Source of the DNA: JACKBJ01 sp964549495
GTDB taxonomy: Bacteria; Chloroflexota; Anaerolineae; Epilineales; Epilineaceae
Assembly (NCBI GenBank): GCA_964549495.1
Contig: CAZJWJ010000017.1
Location: 1 to 64,000 of the forward strand
Length of the DNA: 64,000 nt
Reading direction: 5' to 3'
Part shown: positions 29,166-36,771 of the stretch, piece after piece
How positions within the stretch are numbered: position 1 is the stretch's first letter
How the letters are laid out: each line of letters opens with the position of its first letter
Notes under the pieces: model-generated
Told to the model about the DNA's origin: nothing
What the model saw: the letters and a program-made list of their open reading frames with translations, nothing else
Databases searched by the model: none
Translations under genes and position numbers: made by a program

Positions 29166-30273
29166 GCTCGGGTCTCCTCGAGGAAGTGTTCGATGCCGGC
29201 CCGGTCGCTGGACCAAGGGGCGCTGGGCGCCATGGTCATGCGGCAGAGGGCCAAGAGGGCCGTATCGTAGTTGACCCGCCAGCCGGCGAAGTCCAGCCAG
29301 GCCTGGTCGAGGTCGGTCACCAGGGGCACGCCCTCGTCGGCCATGCGTTGGCAGGCGAGGTCGAAGTCCTGGCGGCTGATGGAGATCGGGTCCTCCGGGA
29401 AGTGGGGGTCGGGGTTGTAGCGCACACCGAAGTAGTCGGCGATGCGGCGCAGGGCGATGTAGCCGGCCCGCAGGCAGAGCTGGGCCTCGACGTCGCGCTG
29501 GGGGATGTCGATCAGCGCAAGGCGCAGGGCGGCCGCGTCCAGGACGGCGCCGGCCGCGGTGACCCAGCTGTGGTCGGGCTGCGGCGAGCGAAAGAAGACC
29601 AGGGCCGCCAGCGAGGTGTGGCTCTCCTCGATCTCGGCGAACCAGACCTCCCAGCTGGCCCACATCTCGTCCATGCGCTCCCAACGGCCGAGGCGCGCGA
29701 AGCGCCGGATCATCTCGATGGCCGTCGGCGGAGAGCCGGCCCGCACCTCCAGCATCGTCACCGCTTCCTCGCGCCGCTGGAAGGCCCCGTACATGGTGGG
29801 CAGGTAGGCGATGAGCAGGGCCACCATGATCAAGCCGATGGTCGACTCGGTAAAGGTCAGGATCATCGGCACCAGCCCGTCCACCCGTTCGAAGCCCAGG
29901 GTGAAGAGCGAGGAGCCGCTCTCGACGAAGGCGTTGTAGATGGGTCGCACGCCGACGGCCCAGAACATCAGCATGTAGCCGATCAGGATCATCGTCAGCC
30001 ACGTGGGCAGGAGCATCATCAGACCCACCGGCGCGAAGAAGGCCATCGTCCGGTCGCGTTGGTCGTGGACTGCCGGCGCACCACGGCGTAGAAGACGCGT
30101 CGCAAGGCCCCGAAGAGCAAGCGCGTGATCCGGTCGCCGGCGCTGCGCGGCAAGACGAAGGTCCGGATGGCCGAGCGCAGCGCGTAGAGCACCGCCAGCA
30201 GGCCGATCAAAAAGACCAGCATGCGCAGCAGGGTCGGGATCAGCGCGGCAAGCTCGAGCGAGAGGGGCGGCAT
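29162..30273 (-). pseudogene. Ion-channel-like membrane protein gene interrupted by a frameshift
   Basis: Two frames together encode one family-like protein. The first (from ATG 30273) has a membrane helix, RSAIRTFVLPRSAGDR and LRRVFYAVVRR, and then loses its frame. The second, from about 30080 down to 29162, continues QRDRTMAFFAPVGLMMLLP, a pore-like SSLFTLGFE, and FTESTIGLIMVALLIAYLP as in two-helix channels. A cytosolic domain of about 220 residues ends it. The switch lies between about 30045 and 30085, needing a single-base indel. It could be a true mutation or an assembly error; the flanking frames are otherwise clean. Confidence 0.72.
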
Positions 30274-30372
30274 GGCCCCGCATTATCGGGTCGGGCGGTG
30301 GTGGGTCAAGTGACAGGCGGCGAGCGAGATCGCGTCGCGAACCTAGGCTATGGGGCGCAGCCCTACCGAACG

Positions 30373-31842
30373 CTAGTCGGGCAAGGCTTGGATCACGGTC
30401 AGTGAACGCGGATTGGCCGGTTGCTCCAGATTGAAAGCCGCCAGACGCCCATCGCCAGACACGAAGATGGCCACGCTGCTAGGGTCGAGCAGATGCAGTC
30501 GGGGTGGCGTGGCACCCAGTCGTGTCACGATGCCACTGAGGAAGAATCCTCGCGGCGAAAGCTCGCCATTTCTACCCACAGCAACATAGCGCAGAGCAAT
30601 GATCTCTCCAGCGCACCGATCACGCTCCAGCGCTACGTCCTCGTAGACCTCGGCGATGACTACCTGTAATCCGTTGGCCGCCACGCTCCAGGCAAACAAC
30701 GGATGTGATCCAGAAACGCAGAACTCAGCAGACTCGAGCGCCGACTCTGGGCTGGCCTGGCTGGCTTGTCGTCGTTCGCAACACGATCGCCAATCGACAC
30801 CGTTCCCACCTAGATCGATGGCGGATGCAATCTCGGAGGGCAGGCTAGTAGAGGCCATCTCGACGAATCCAGCCTCGTCCGCACGAAGACTGGAGAGCAG
30901 CCAGGAAGCGCCCTCCGGAGCACGCGGGTCGAATCCCACCACATAGATCCATCGCCCGCCGGTCGTCACGGCCGTAGCATGGAACGTCAAGCTCGTCTCT
31001 GCAACAACCGAGAAACCTTGTTGCGTGGTATCCAGTAAGGTCAATCGTGACCCATTCCTGAAGTGTTTCCCACCCGAAGGCAGTATGTCGTCCGCCACCA
31101 TCAACACCCTACCCTGATACATCGCGAGTGATCTGATGTGAATGGGGGCATCACGCCAAGTAGAGACGTGCGGCGCTCGCCATGATGTAGCGTCCATGCG
31201 GACGATCCGACTCCGAGAGATGTCTCTCGGTGGGAGCCCCTGTCGCTCGACCTCGCCGCTGTAGCGCGCCGCGATGATCAGATGGCTACCTTGGCCCATC
31301 ATCTCCATGACCTCGACCTGAAAGCCCTCTCGCTCGAGCATCAGAACATCCGCCACTTGGAGACGTGGACTCAGGTCGCTCGGATCAGAGACATCGATCA
31401 TGTGGAGTCGCCCAGTCCGCTCGATTGCGAAGAGCATCGTATCGACCACAGCCATGGCGACGATCGATTGCCTCTCGTAGGATCGCGTCGCATCCGGTGC
31501 CAGAGTCAGCTGACCGATGGGTACGGGGTCGCGTGGGTCACTGAAATCCAGTACCAACACACTACGGCGGCGCGCCATATACACCCGATCGTCATCAAGC
31601 ACCAGGACCGAGTACGCCGAGTCGACCTCGAGCTCTGGTCCTGATGGTGCGGCCTCTAACGGATCCAATTCGTGCCACTCCGACCTCGAACTGAGGCCGG
31701 TGGACACCACGGTAGCCACAGGCCCGCTGTCTACAGGGCGTGGTGTTCGGTCGAGTAGATGTCTCGTGTCGAACTTGCCAGCACAGGCACTAAGAAGCAA
31801 GAGCTGGACGAGGATTGGAGCGTGAGCGGCGGCGCGAGGCAA
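30373..31842 (-). CDS. Lipoprotein with LVIVD-type repeats
   Basis: A 489-residue protein with a signal sequence and lipobox (LLLLSAC, Cys about residue 20), followed by propeller-type repeats such as RRSVLVLDFSDPRDPVPIGQL and RLHMIDVSDPSDLSPRLQV. These resemble LVIVD repeats, in which short strands report a value followed by DVSDP. No enzymatic signature is seen. The start is the TTG at 31842, with GGAGAG upstream; no ATG lies before the signal sequence. Wobble GC is visibly lower than in the housekeeping genes, in keeping with accessory DNA. It lies at the minus-strand end of the accessory block. Confidence 0.72.
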   Translation of the reverse strand: MPRAAAHAPILVQLLLLSACAGKFDTRHLLDRTPRPVDSGPVATVVSTGLSSRSEWHELDPLEAAPSGPELEVDSAYSVLVLDDDRVYMARRRSVLVLDFSDPRDPVPIGQLTLAPDATRSYERQSIVAMAVVDTMLFAIERTGRLHMIDVSDPSDLSPRLQVADVLMLEREGFQVEVMEMMGQGSHLIIAARYSGEVERQGLPPRDISRSRIVRMDATSWRAPHVSTWRDAPIHIRSLAMYQGRVLMVADDILPSGGKHFRNGSRLTLLDTTQQGFSVVAETSLTFHATAVTTGGRWIYVVGFDPRAPEGASWLLSSLRADEAGFVEMASTSLPSEIASAIDLGGNGVDWRSCCERRQASQASPESALESAEFCVSGSHPLFAWSVAANGLQVVIAEVYEDVALERDRCAGEIIALRYVAVGRNGELSPRGFFLSGIVTRLGATPPRLHLLDPSSVAIFVSGDGRLAAFNLEQPANPRSLTVIQALPD

Positions 31843-31968
31843 AGCAAGGCTCTCCAGTTTGGTGAGTCCGATACCCGAGGGTGTTGGCCGGGCACAGTGG
31901 CGAGGTGCTTCAGGTTACACGCCGCTGCGCATCTGCTACCGGGCACCAAGCCGCCGATTCTCAGCTGC

Positions 31969-32058
31969 TCACGTGACGCTTCGATATGCGAACGAGCATT
32001 TGCCGCGCATAGGGACACGGCTCGTGCTCAGCCCGCACTCGTCGATCATCACCTTCAT
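31969..32058 (-). pseudogene. Truncated DUF5615-type (PIN-like) toxin remnant
   Basis: The ATG at 32058 overlaps the DUF433 stop as ATGA, and the first residues, MKVMIDEC, are the standard start of DUF5615 PIN-like toxins including the first metal-binding Asp. After residue 8 the sequence no longer fits the family and stops at codon 30. An intact toxin is about 110 residues. I found no continuation in the other frames of the next 200 bp, so most of the gene has been deleted. Confidence 0.7.
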
Positions 32059-32309
32059 GAGGCAGTCGAGATCAGCCGCTCCACAGCCTCCTCTAGCAAT
32101 GCGCTGACGTGCTCCCGGCTCACCGTTGGAAACCCATCCAGGAACTCATCGAGCGCCTCGCCGGCAATCAAGTAGTCCAGGAACGTCTGAACCGGAATCC
32201 GTGTGCCGGCGAATACGGGCGTGCCACCCAAAATCTCGGGCGACCGGGACACGAGCCGTGTTCGCGCATGCATGTCAACCCCCATCGATGCTCGCTGGCT
32301 CAACCTCAC
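32055..32309 (-). CDS. DUF433 antitoxin (orphaned)
   Basis: The core SPEILGGTPVFAGTRIPVQT with LDYLIAGEALDEFLDGFP is the DUF433 family signature, a small winged-helix antitoxin usually paired with a DUF5615 PIN-like toxin. Here the toxin is only a fragment. As drawn it starts at GTG 32309 and overlaps the Lnt-like stop by 4 bp; an ATG at 32273 would give a 72-residue protein that matches the usual family start better. It may survive as a repressor or as protection against an unlinked toxin, which is inference. Confidence 0.82.
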   Translation of the reverse strand: MRLSQRASMGVDMHARTRLVSRSPEILGGTPVFAGTRIPVQTFLDYLIAGEALDEFLDGFPTVSREHVSALLEEAVERLISTAS

Positions 32310-33796
32310 ACCTCGGCATCGGCGTCGGATACCTTCTTCGCGATGCGCCGACGAAAGGCCAAGAGCAGCGCCAGCGCCATGCCGAGTAGGCTGGCCAGGC
32401 CCACCCAGTCGCCCCAGTTGGGGTAGCGGGTGGGCACGGAACCGACGGGGGCTTCGGCCAGGAACAAGGCCTCGTCGGCGCCGACCAGATTCTGGCTGGC
32501 CACCACGCGGCCGTAGGGATCGATGATCTGGGACAGGCCGTCATCCGAGTGGCGGAAGATCGTCAGACCGTTCTCGATGGCGCGGAAGGCTGCCATCTCG
32601 GCATGCAGCTCGGCCGCCGCCGGCCAGATGTAGGCCGGCGAGAGCAGGAGATCGGCCCCGGCCTGGCCGGCCTGCCGCAGCACCGCCGGGTAGTCGGTAT
32701 CCCAGCAGATCACCGCCGCGATCCGGCCGATGGGCGTATCGACCACCTCGACCTGCTCTGGACCGGGCTCGGTGCCCTCGATCAGGTTGCCGCCGTACTT
32801 GACGTGCTCGATCAGGATCTGACCGTCGGGATCAGCCAGGTAGATCTTGTTGACGCTGCGCTCACCCTCCACCGGGTTGGCGATGAAGACGGGCATGGCC
32901 AAGTAGACGTCGAGCTCGTCGGCCAGCGCACGTCCCGCCTCGACCAAGGCCTCGACATCGGCCAGCAGGCCCAGGCCGGCCAGCTCGGGCCAGAGCAGGA
33001 GTTGCGCGCTCTCGCCGGCGGCCACGCGGGTGGCATCCAGATAGTCAGCATGCCGGGCGCGGGTCTGCTCGACGAAGGCATCGCGGTCCTCGCGCAGCAG
33101 CCCCATCATCTCGCCCATCTCGGTGTGCGCGGTCGTGACGCCGACCACGGTCACGTTCTGGCCAATGGATTCGGCCGATGGCGCGGCGGCCAGGCGCATG
33201 GCGCCGAGACCCAAAATCAGCAGGAGCGCGAGCGCGAAGCCCGCCACGGGTCTGGCATAGGGTCGATCGTCCTCGTGCTGCCGGATCGCCCAATAGAGCA
33301 CCGACCCGAACCAGCTGGTCAGAAAGGAGATCCCCCACATACCGGTCCAGGCCGTCATCTGCATCAAGGGCGCCAGCTCATACTGGCTGTAGGCCGAGGC
33401 GCCGAAGCTGCCCAGTGGCCCATTGCCCGTCAGCAGGAACTCGAAGGCGGTGGCGGCGCAGGGAAAGACTAGCGTCCAGGCAAAGGATCGCCCTGACTCG
33501 GGCACCAGCCAGCGGTCGAGCAGGTAGGGCAGCAGGCCGACCAGGGCGTTGAAAAGCATGAAGATCGGGTAGATCGGCATCGGAAAGGGCGCGACGCCCC
33601 TCCAGCCGATCAAGAGCGCCGGGTAGGTGGCCAGGAGCAGGAGCAGCGATCCGCGTCGCAGGGGCAAGCGGTGGACGATGGCGAGGCCCAGGGCTGGAGC
33701 CAGCCAGGCCGCTGGCGCGAAGGTCCAGCGCGGACCGAGCAGGACGGTGGCCAGGAAGAGCAAAACGACCCACAGACCGACAGCGTTGCGCGACAT
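32306..33796 (-). CDS. Apolipoprotein N-acyltransferase-like membrane nitrilase
   Basis: A 496-residue protein with about six membrane helices (residues about 5-215), a carbon-nitrogen hydrolase domain (about 220-460) and a final helix, the layout of Lnt. Candidate catalytic residues are Glu in LLWPELAGLG, Lys in EHVKYGGNLIEG and Cys in AVICWDTDYP. True Lnt has ICYE-type residues after the Cys, so this is a variant subfamily. Lnt acylates the N-terminus of lipoproteins outside the membrane; this protein may do so or another amide transfer. CGGAGG precedes the ATG at 33796. Confidence 0.82.
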   Translation of the reverse strand: MSRNAVGLWVVLLFLATVLLGPRWTFAPAAWLAPALGLAIVHRLPLRRGSLLLLLATYPALLIGWRGVAPFPMPIYPIFMLFNALVGLLPYLLDRWLVPESGRSFAWTLVFPCAATAFEFLLTGNGPLGSFGASAYSQYELAPLMQMTAWTGMWGISFLTSWFGSVLYWAIRQHEDDRPYARPVAGFALALLLILGLGAMRLAAAPSAESIGQNVTVVGVTTAHTEMGEMMGLLREDRDAFVEQTRARHADYLDATRVAAGESAQLLLWPELAGLGLLADVEALVEAGRALADELDVYLAMPVFIANPVEGERSVNKIYLADPDGQILIEHVKYGGNLIEGTEPGPEQVEVVDTPIGRIAAVICWDTDYPAVLRQAGQAGADLLLSPAYIWPAAAELHAEMAAFRAIENGLTIFRHSDDGLSQIIDPYGRVVASQNLVGADEALFLAEAPVGSVPTRYPNWGDWVGLASLLGMALALLLAFRRRIAKKVSDADAEV

Positions 33797-34055
33797 GCGA
33801 TGCCTCCGAGGATGCGCGGTCGAGCCGCCGGGAGGATATCAGGTCGTCAGCTTGTGGACCAACGCTGTCGCCGGCTGCGATCACGCGCACCCAGAGGGCC
33901 GGTTCCCGGGCTGGCATCAGGCAGCGGAGAGTCGGCGGAGAGTCGGCGGCGAGGCATCGCTTTGGGAGGGAACCGTTGGCGGGTGGGCGTCGTTGGAATG
34001 GGCAAGAACCGCGGGCCGCGCCATCGGCCCATCACCACTGGAGAGGAGCAAACCC

Positions 34056-34166
34056 ATGGCACGCTACATCGAAGGCTACAACGAGCTGGGGCCGCGCATC
34101 GAGCTCAACCCGACCGTGACCAACAAGAAGCTGCCGCGCCTGGCCAGCGAGCAGGAAGCCGCCTAG
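34056..34166 (+). CDS. 36-residue peptide gene of unknown function
   Basis: The frame reads MARYIEGYNELG, PRIELNPTVTNKKLP and RLASEQEAA. It has no signal peptide, membrane helix or Cys. It has its own ribosome site (GAGAGGAG, 8 nt before the ATG) and is followed 42 bp later by a 10-bp terminator hairpin, so it looks like a complete transcription unit. It does not match any RiPP precursor, small ribosomal protein or toxin I know, and no maturation enzyme lies nearby. Chance cannot be excluded, but the ribosome-site/stop/terminator arrangement argues that it is expressed. Confidence 0.5.
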   Translation: MARYIEGYNELGPRIELNPTVTNKKLPRLASEQEAA

Positions 34167-34208
34167 CGCAGCGGTCCGAGCCGAACGCCGCTCGAAACCA
34201 CGGCCCGA

Positions 34209-34233
34209 GGCGGTCTCCCTTGCGGAGGCCGCC
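34209..34233 (+). terminator. Hairpin terminator after the 36-residue peptide gene
   Basis: GGCGGTCTCC (34209-34218) pairs with GGAGGCCGCC (34224-34233), one G-U pair, 5-nt loop, followed by a T-containing stretch (CCGCTTCGTTGTC). Confidence 0.6.
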
Positions 34234-34284
34234 CCGCTTCGTTGTCTCGAGTGCGAACACCGAGGGCATGGCCTGGAAGTCACC

Positions 34285-34360
34285 CCGTGGACAACTCGGC
34301 GTCGCCACGTGGCGACCTCCACGGTCGCGGGGCGCGACCTGCCCAGTCGCGCCCCGCGAC
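34285..34360. repeat. Two adjacent perfect palindromic elements
   Basis: The first is a 16-bp perfect palindrome, GTCGCCACGTGGCGAC (34301-34316), itself enclosed by CCGTGGA (34285-34291) and TCCACGG (34318-34324). The second is a 15-bp perfect inverted repeat (34324-34338 with 34346-34360) over a 7-nt loop. They fill otherwise empty sequence between the peptide gene terminator and hicB. They could be a REP/BIME-like element, a remnant of a mobile element end, or operators. Confidence 0.7.
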
Positions 34361-34551
34361 TCTTGTAGCTGCTCAAAGGGACGCGACTGCAACACCGGTG
34401 CGATATCTTGGACCTCGCCGCGATCGATGGGATCCGAGCCGCTATCAACTTGTGAGAGCAGCCTACGATGACTAGGATTCGAGCACAGCACCGAACCGAC
34501 CGCCAGAAGGTTCACGAGGAACGGATTGGCGCGGTTACGAGGTCAACGGCC
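34361..34551. other. Remainder of the 385-bp region before hicB
   Basis: Together with 34167-34284 this sequence holds no gene I can support. Besides the terminator and the palindromes listed separately, I see no promoter pair or RNA. Confidence 0.4.
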
Positions 34552-34791
34552 ATGATCAGTCGCTATGTCCGTGCCGCACTGGAACAGGCTCGCTACGAGA
34601 TCCTGGAAGACGGCACGTACTACGGTGAGATTTCCGCTCTGCCGGGAGTCTATTCGAATACGGATGATCTGGAGTCGTGTCGGGACGAGCTCCACGAGGT
34701 CTTGGAGGAGTGGATCCTTCTCCGCCTGTCTCGTGGACTGACCATCCCGGCCATTGGAGAATGCTCGCTGACGGTGCCGGAGCTGGCGTAG
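34552..34791 (+). CDS. hicB: HicB-family antitoxin
   Basis: A 79-residue protein with the HicB fold start YEILEDGTYYGEISALPGVYSN and then LESCRDELHEVLEEWILLRL, the family pattern for a degenerate RNase-H-like antitoxin domain. HicB neutralises the mRNA interferase HicA and represses its own promoter. The gene order is antitoxin first. The ATG at 34552 follows GAGG and fits the family start better than the longer frame from 34468. The stop overlaps the start of a broken hicA by one base, so this antitoxin is now orphaned. Confidence 0.85.
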   Translation: MISRYVRAALEQARYEILEDGTYYGEISALPGVYSNTDDLESCRDELHEVLEEWILLRLSRGLTIPAIGECSLTVPELA

Positions 34792-34917
34792 TGCCGCCGT
34801 TCGGACCCATTGGCCGACCTGATCTGATTCGATGTCTCCGCGAGCGTCGGCCGTGGGTTGCTTGCCCGCCTGCTGAGACAAGCGGACGTCGAGCGGGATG
34901 AATGGGAGTCGTTGTAG
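34791..34917 (+). pseudogene. hicA toxin gene with internal deletion and frameshift
   Basis: The GTG at 34791 begins VPPFGPIGRPDLIRCLRE, a normal HicA N-terminus. About 100 bp are then missing, including the catalytic Gly-His region. The sequence resumes in the +1 frame as GLLARLLRQADVERDEWESL, a normal HicA C-terminus ending at 34917. Both ends match the family, so this is an internal deletion in a once intact toxin. Only 127 bp remain out of roughly 225. Confidence 0.85.
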
Positions 34918-34975
34918 CGTCGCGAATCTGCAAGAAGATCGGCCGACTCGAGCCGGATTCGACGTGCAACCGATA

Positions 34976-35317
34976 TCACGAAGCCCCGCTGTGCCACGCA
35001 TCCGGCCGAGTCAGATAGCGGAGCTTGGCCGGCCGGCGCAGCCGCTTGAAGGCGGCCTCGGCCCGGCTGGCGCTCGAGCGGTCGGGATAGGACCAGCTAG
35101 CCTCGCAGCGCAAGGGTAGACGACCGCGGGTGTAGCGGGCCCCCTTGCCGGCGCGGTGTTCCGACAGGCGTCGCTCGAGGTCGGTGGTGATGCCGGTGTA
35201 TAGCGAGCCGTCCGCGCAGCGCAGTACATAGAGCTGCCAGGTCGAGGGCGCTTGCTGGGCCTCGTCGACCGGCGCTGGATCGGTTGGGATTCCGGGTCCG
35301 GAAGCCGACTCAGCCAT
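34976..35317 (-). CDS. GIY-YIG nuclease family protein (UPF0213-like)
   Basis: A 113-residue single-domain GIY-YIG nuclease. The core is LYVLRCADGSLYTGITTDLERRLSEH (residues about 29-54, quoted in parts: LYVLRC and LYTGITTD) with the catalytic Tyr-Thr-Gly loop and the Arg of the helix. A Gly/Ala-rich stretch and SRAEAAFKRLRR follow, with the conserved Glu. The cellular role of such short GIY-YIG proteins is not established. The ATG at 35317 lies inside the last codons of the preceding gene (8-bp overlap), suggesting coupling. Confidence 0.87.
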   Translation of the reverse strand: MAESASGPGIPTDPAPVDEAQQAPSTWQLYVLRCADGSLYTGITTDLERRLSEHRAGKGARYTRGRLPLRCEASWSYPDRSSASRAEAAFKRLRRPAKLRYLTRPDAWHSGAS

Positions 35318-35501
35318 CCAGGTCGCCCAGGATGGTCAGCGCGGTGGGCAGGTGCTGGCCGCGCTCGATGGCCTGGCGGACCAGAGGCCGGCGGCGCAGG
35401 AGATGCGCCGCCGCGGCGCAGATGCGCCCATCCTCCACCCGCGCAAAGGCCTCGGCCATCGCTGGCGGACGGAAGTCGGCCGGTGGTTCGTAGGACTCCA
35501 T
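35310..35501 (-). CDS. 63-residue protein of unknown function coupled to the GIY-YIG gene
   Basis: A small, helix-predicting protein (FRPPAMAEAFARVEDG, then AAAAHLLRRRPLVRQAIERG) with no membrane segment or known motif. Start ATG 35501 has GGAGTCAGG upstream. Its stop overlaps the GIY-YIG start, so the pair is likely cotranslated. I do not recognise the family. Confidence 0.5.
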   Translation of the reverse strand: MESYEPPADFRPPAMAEAFARVEDGRICAAAAHLLRRRPLVRQAIERGQHLPTALTILGDLDG

Positions 35502-35618
35502 GATCCTGACTCCAAGCCTATCGCGTATCGAGACCGGTCCCTCTCGGTGCCCCGTTCAGACCTGACCCCGGTAGCCTAACACAAGAAGCCGTCGAGATGT
35601 CGAAGCGAGTGGCAAACT

Positions 35619-35645
35619 CGAACTCGGGAGCTACCCGAACTCGGG
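35619..35645 (+). promoter_or_regulatory. Operator-like direct repeat before the Phd-type antitoxin
   Basis: CGAACTCGGG occurs twice (35619-35628 and 35636-35645), and TCGGG-AGCTA-CCCGA between them is an inverted repeat. Phd/YefM antitoxins autorepress through such short repeats just upstream of their genes; here the array ends 20 bp before the ATG. Confidence 0.5.
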
Positions 35646-35665
35646 CTCCGAGCATTAACAACCTC

Positions 35666-35977
35666 ATGGAACGAAGCATTGGATCGACCGACCTTCGCGT
35701 GCAGCTGACCGACGTCTTGACGGCGGTACGGGAAGAGCGAAAGACCTACCTCATCGAGACCTTCGGGCGGGTTCAGGCGGCCCTCGTCAACGTGGACGAG
35801 TACCGGCAGTTCCAGCATTTCCGCGAGGCGCGCGAGGACTTCTTCGAGCGCTTGCGCCGCTCCGCCGATGGCAATGCCATGCACAACGCGGGACTCAGCG
35901 AGGCAGACGTGATGTCCATCGTCGCATCTGCCCTCGAGGAGACGGCGGACTCCGGCGGTGCCGGCGCGGTGGGCTGA
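35666..35977 (+). CDS. Phd/YefM-family antitoxin
   Basis: A 103-residue protein with the Phd/YefM N-terminal pattern GSTDLRVQLTDVLTAVREERKTYLIETFGRVQAALVNVDEYRQ (in pieces: DLRVQLTDVL, YLIETFGRV, ALVNVDEYR). This is the DNA-binding and autorepression part. The C-terminal helices would wrap a toxin. It lies 2 bp before a PIN-domain gene, the classical antitoxin-toxin order. The ATG at 35666 has a poor ribosome site; an in-frame ATG at 35597 is possible but adds non-family sequence. Confidence 0.82.
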   Translation: MERSIGSTDLRVQLTDVLTAVREERKTYLIETFGRVQAALVNVDEYRQFQHFREAREDFFERLRRSADGNAMHNAGLSEADVMSIVASALEETADSGGAGAVG

Positions 35978-35979
35978 TC

Positions 35980-36528
35980 GTGCTGAAGGTCGTGCTCGAT
36001 CCGCGCAGCTTGGTCGTCTACCTGCTCAAGGGAGGCCCGCTGATGAGCCGCTTGGTGGAGGCTTGGCGGGCCGGCCACTTCGTCGTGATCAGTTCGGCCG
36101 GCACCCGCGCCCAGCTACGTGACCTGATGCAAGACCCCTTCGTCCAGGAGCATTCGAAAGTCGAATTGGCCAAGTTGGGCGACGAGCTCGAACGCTTCAC
36201 CCAGCACCTGCCCGGCGAACCGGAGACCCCCTCCCTGGATGCCCATCTCCACGACATGACCTTGCTGGCTTGTGCCGCGCAGGGCAAGGCCGCGTACCTG
36301 ATCACCGAAGATCGGGACCTGCTCGCCCGGCGCCGCCATGACGGCACGTCCATCGTCAACCCGGGTCAGATCCTCTTGGCATTGGAGCTGCGCCGCTCCG
36401 AGCCCGATGACATCGCAGAGCGCTTCGGCCTGAGCACGATGGAACAGATCCGCGCCACCACCCCCTTGGACCCCGTGGCCGATCGCAACCTCGATCTGGC
36501 CCTGAAGCTCCAAGTCCAGGACGGCTGA
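35980..36528 (+). CDS. PIN-domain toxin (COG1569-type)
   Basis: A 182-residue PIN-family ribonuclease-like protein. The first acidic residue is in VVLDPRSLVVYLLKGG, where active members read LDTN-V. The later AHLHDMTLLACAAQGKAAYLITEDRDLL holds the D-x-x-L and [TE]-D-x-D acids. Where active toxins have an E-L motif after the second strand, this one reads RAQLRDLM, so one acidic ligand may be Gln. Activity may therefore be weakened. The start is GTG 35980, 2 bp after the antitoxin stop. It is about 40 residues longer than usual, with an extra C-terminal helix. Confidence 0.78.
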   Translation: MLKVVLDPRSLVVYLLKGGPLMSRLVEAWRAGHFVVISSAGTRAQLRDLMQDPFVQEHSKVELAKLGDELERFTQHLPGEPETPSLDAHLHDMTLLACAAQGKAAYLITEDRDLLARRRHDGTSIVNPGQILLALELRRSEPDDIAERFGLSTMEQIRATTPLDPVADRNLDLALKLQVQDG

Positions 36529-36771
36529 GCCCGCGATCCAGCTCGCTCCATCCTCGGCACCCACGCAACCACCAGAGATCGGCCCGACCTTCGACGGCCG
36601 ACGGCACCGATGCGCGTCGGTTGCTGGTCGGCCGCAGGTGACGGCCGGATCATGTATGCTGTTGTCGTCGCTGGCGCGCAGTGCGCGGATCCGAACAGCG
36701 GGAGGACAGGGCATGGTGATCAGAAGGCATGGCGGAGTCGGACGCGATGACAGGGCACCGGCGGGTTCGAG

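Noticed and set aside
31731..32018. 95-residue minus-strand frame as the lost DUF5615 toxin continuation
   Set aside because: It lacks the acidic residues and strands of the PIN-like fold; it overlaps the lipoprotein gene start.
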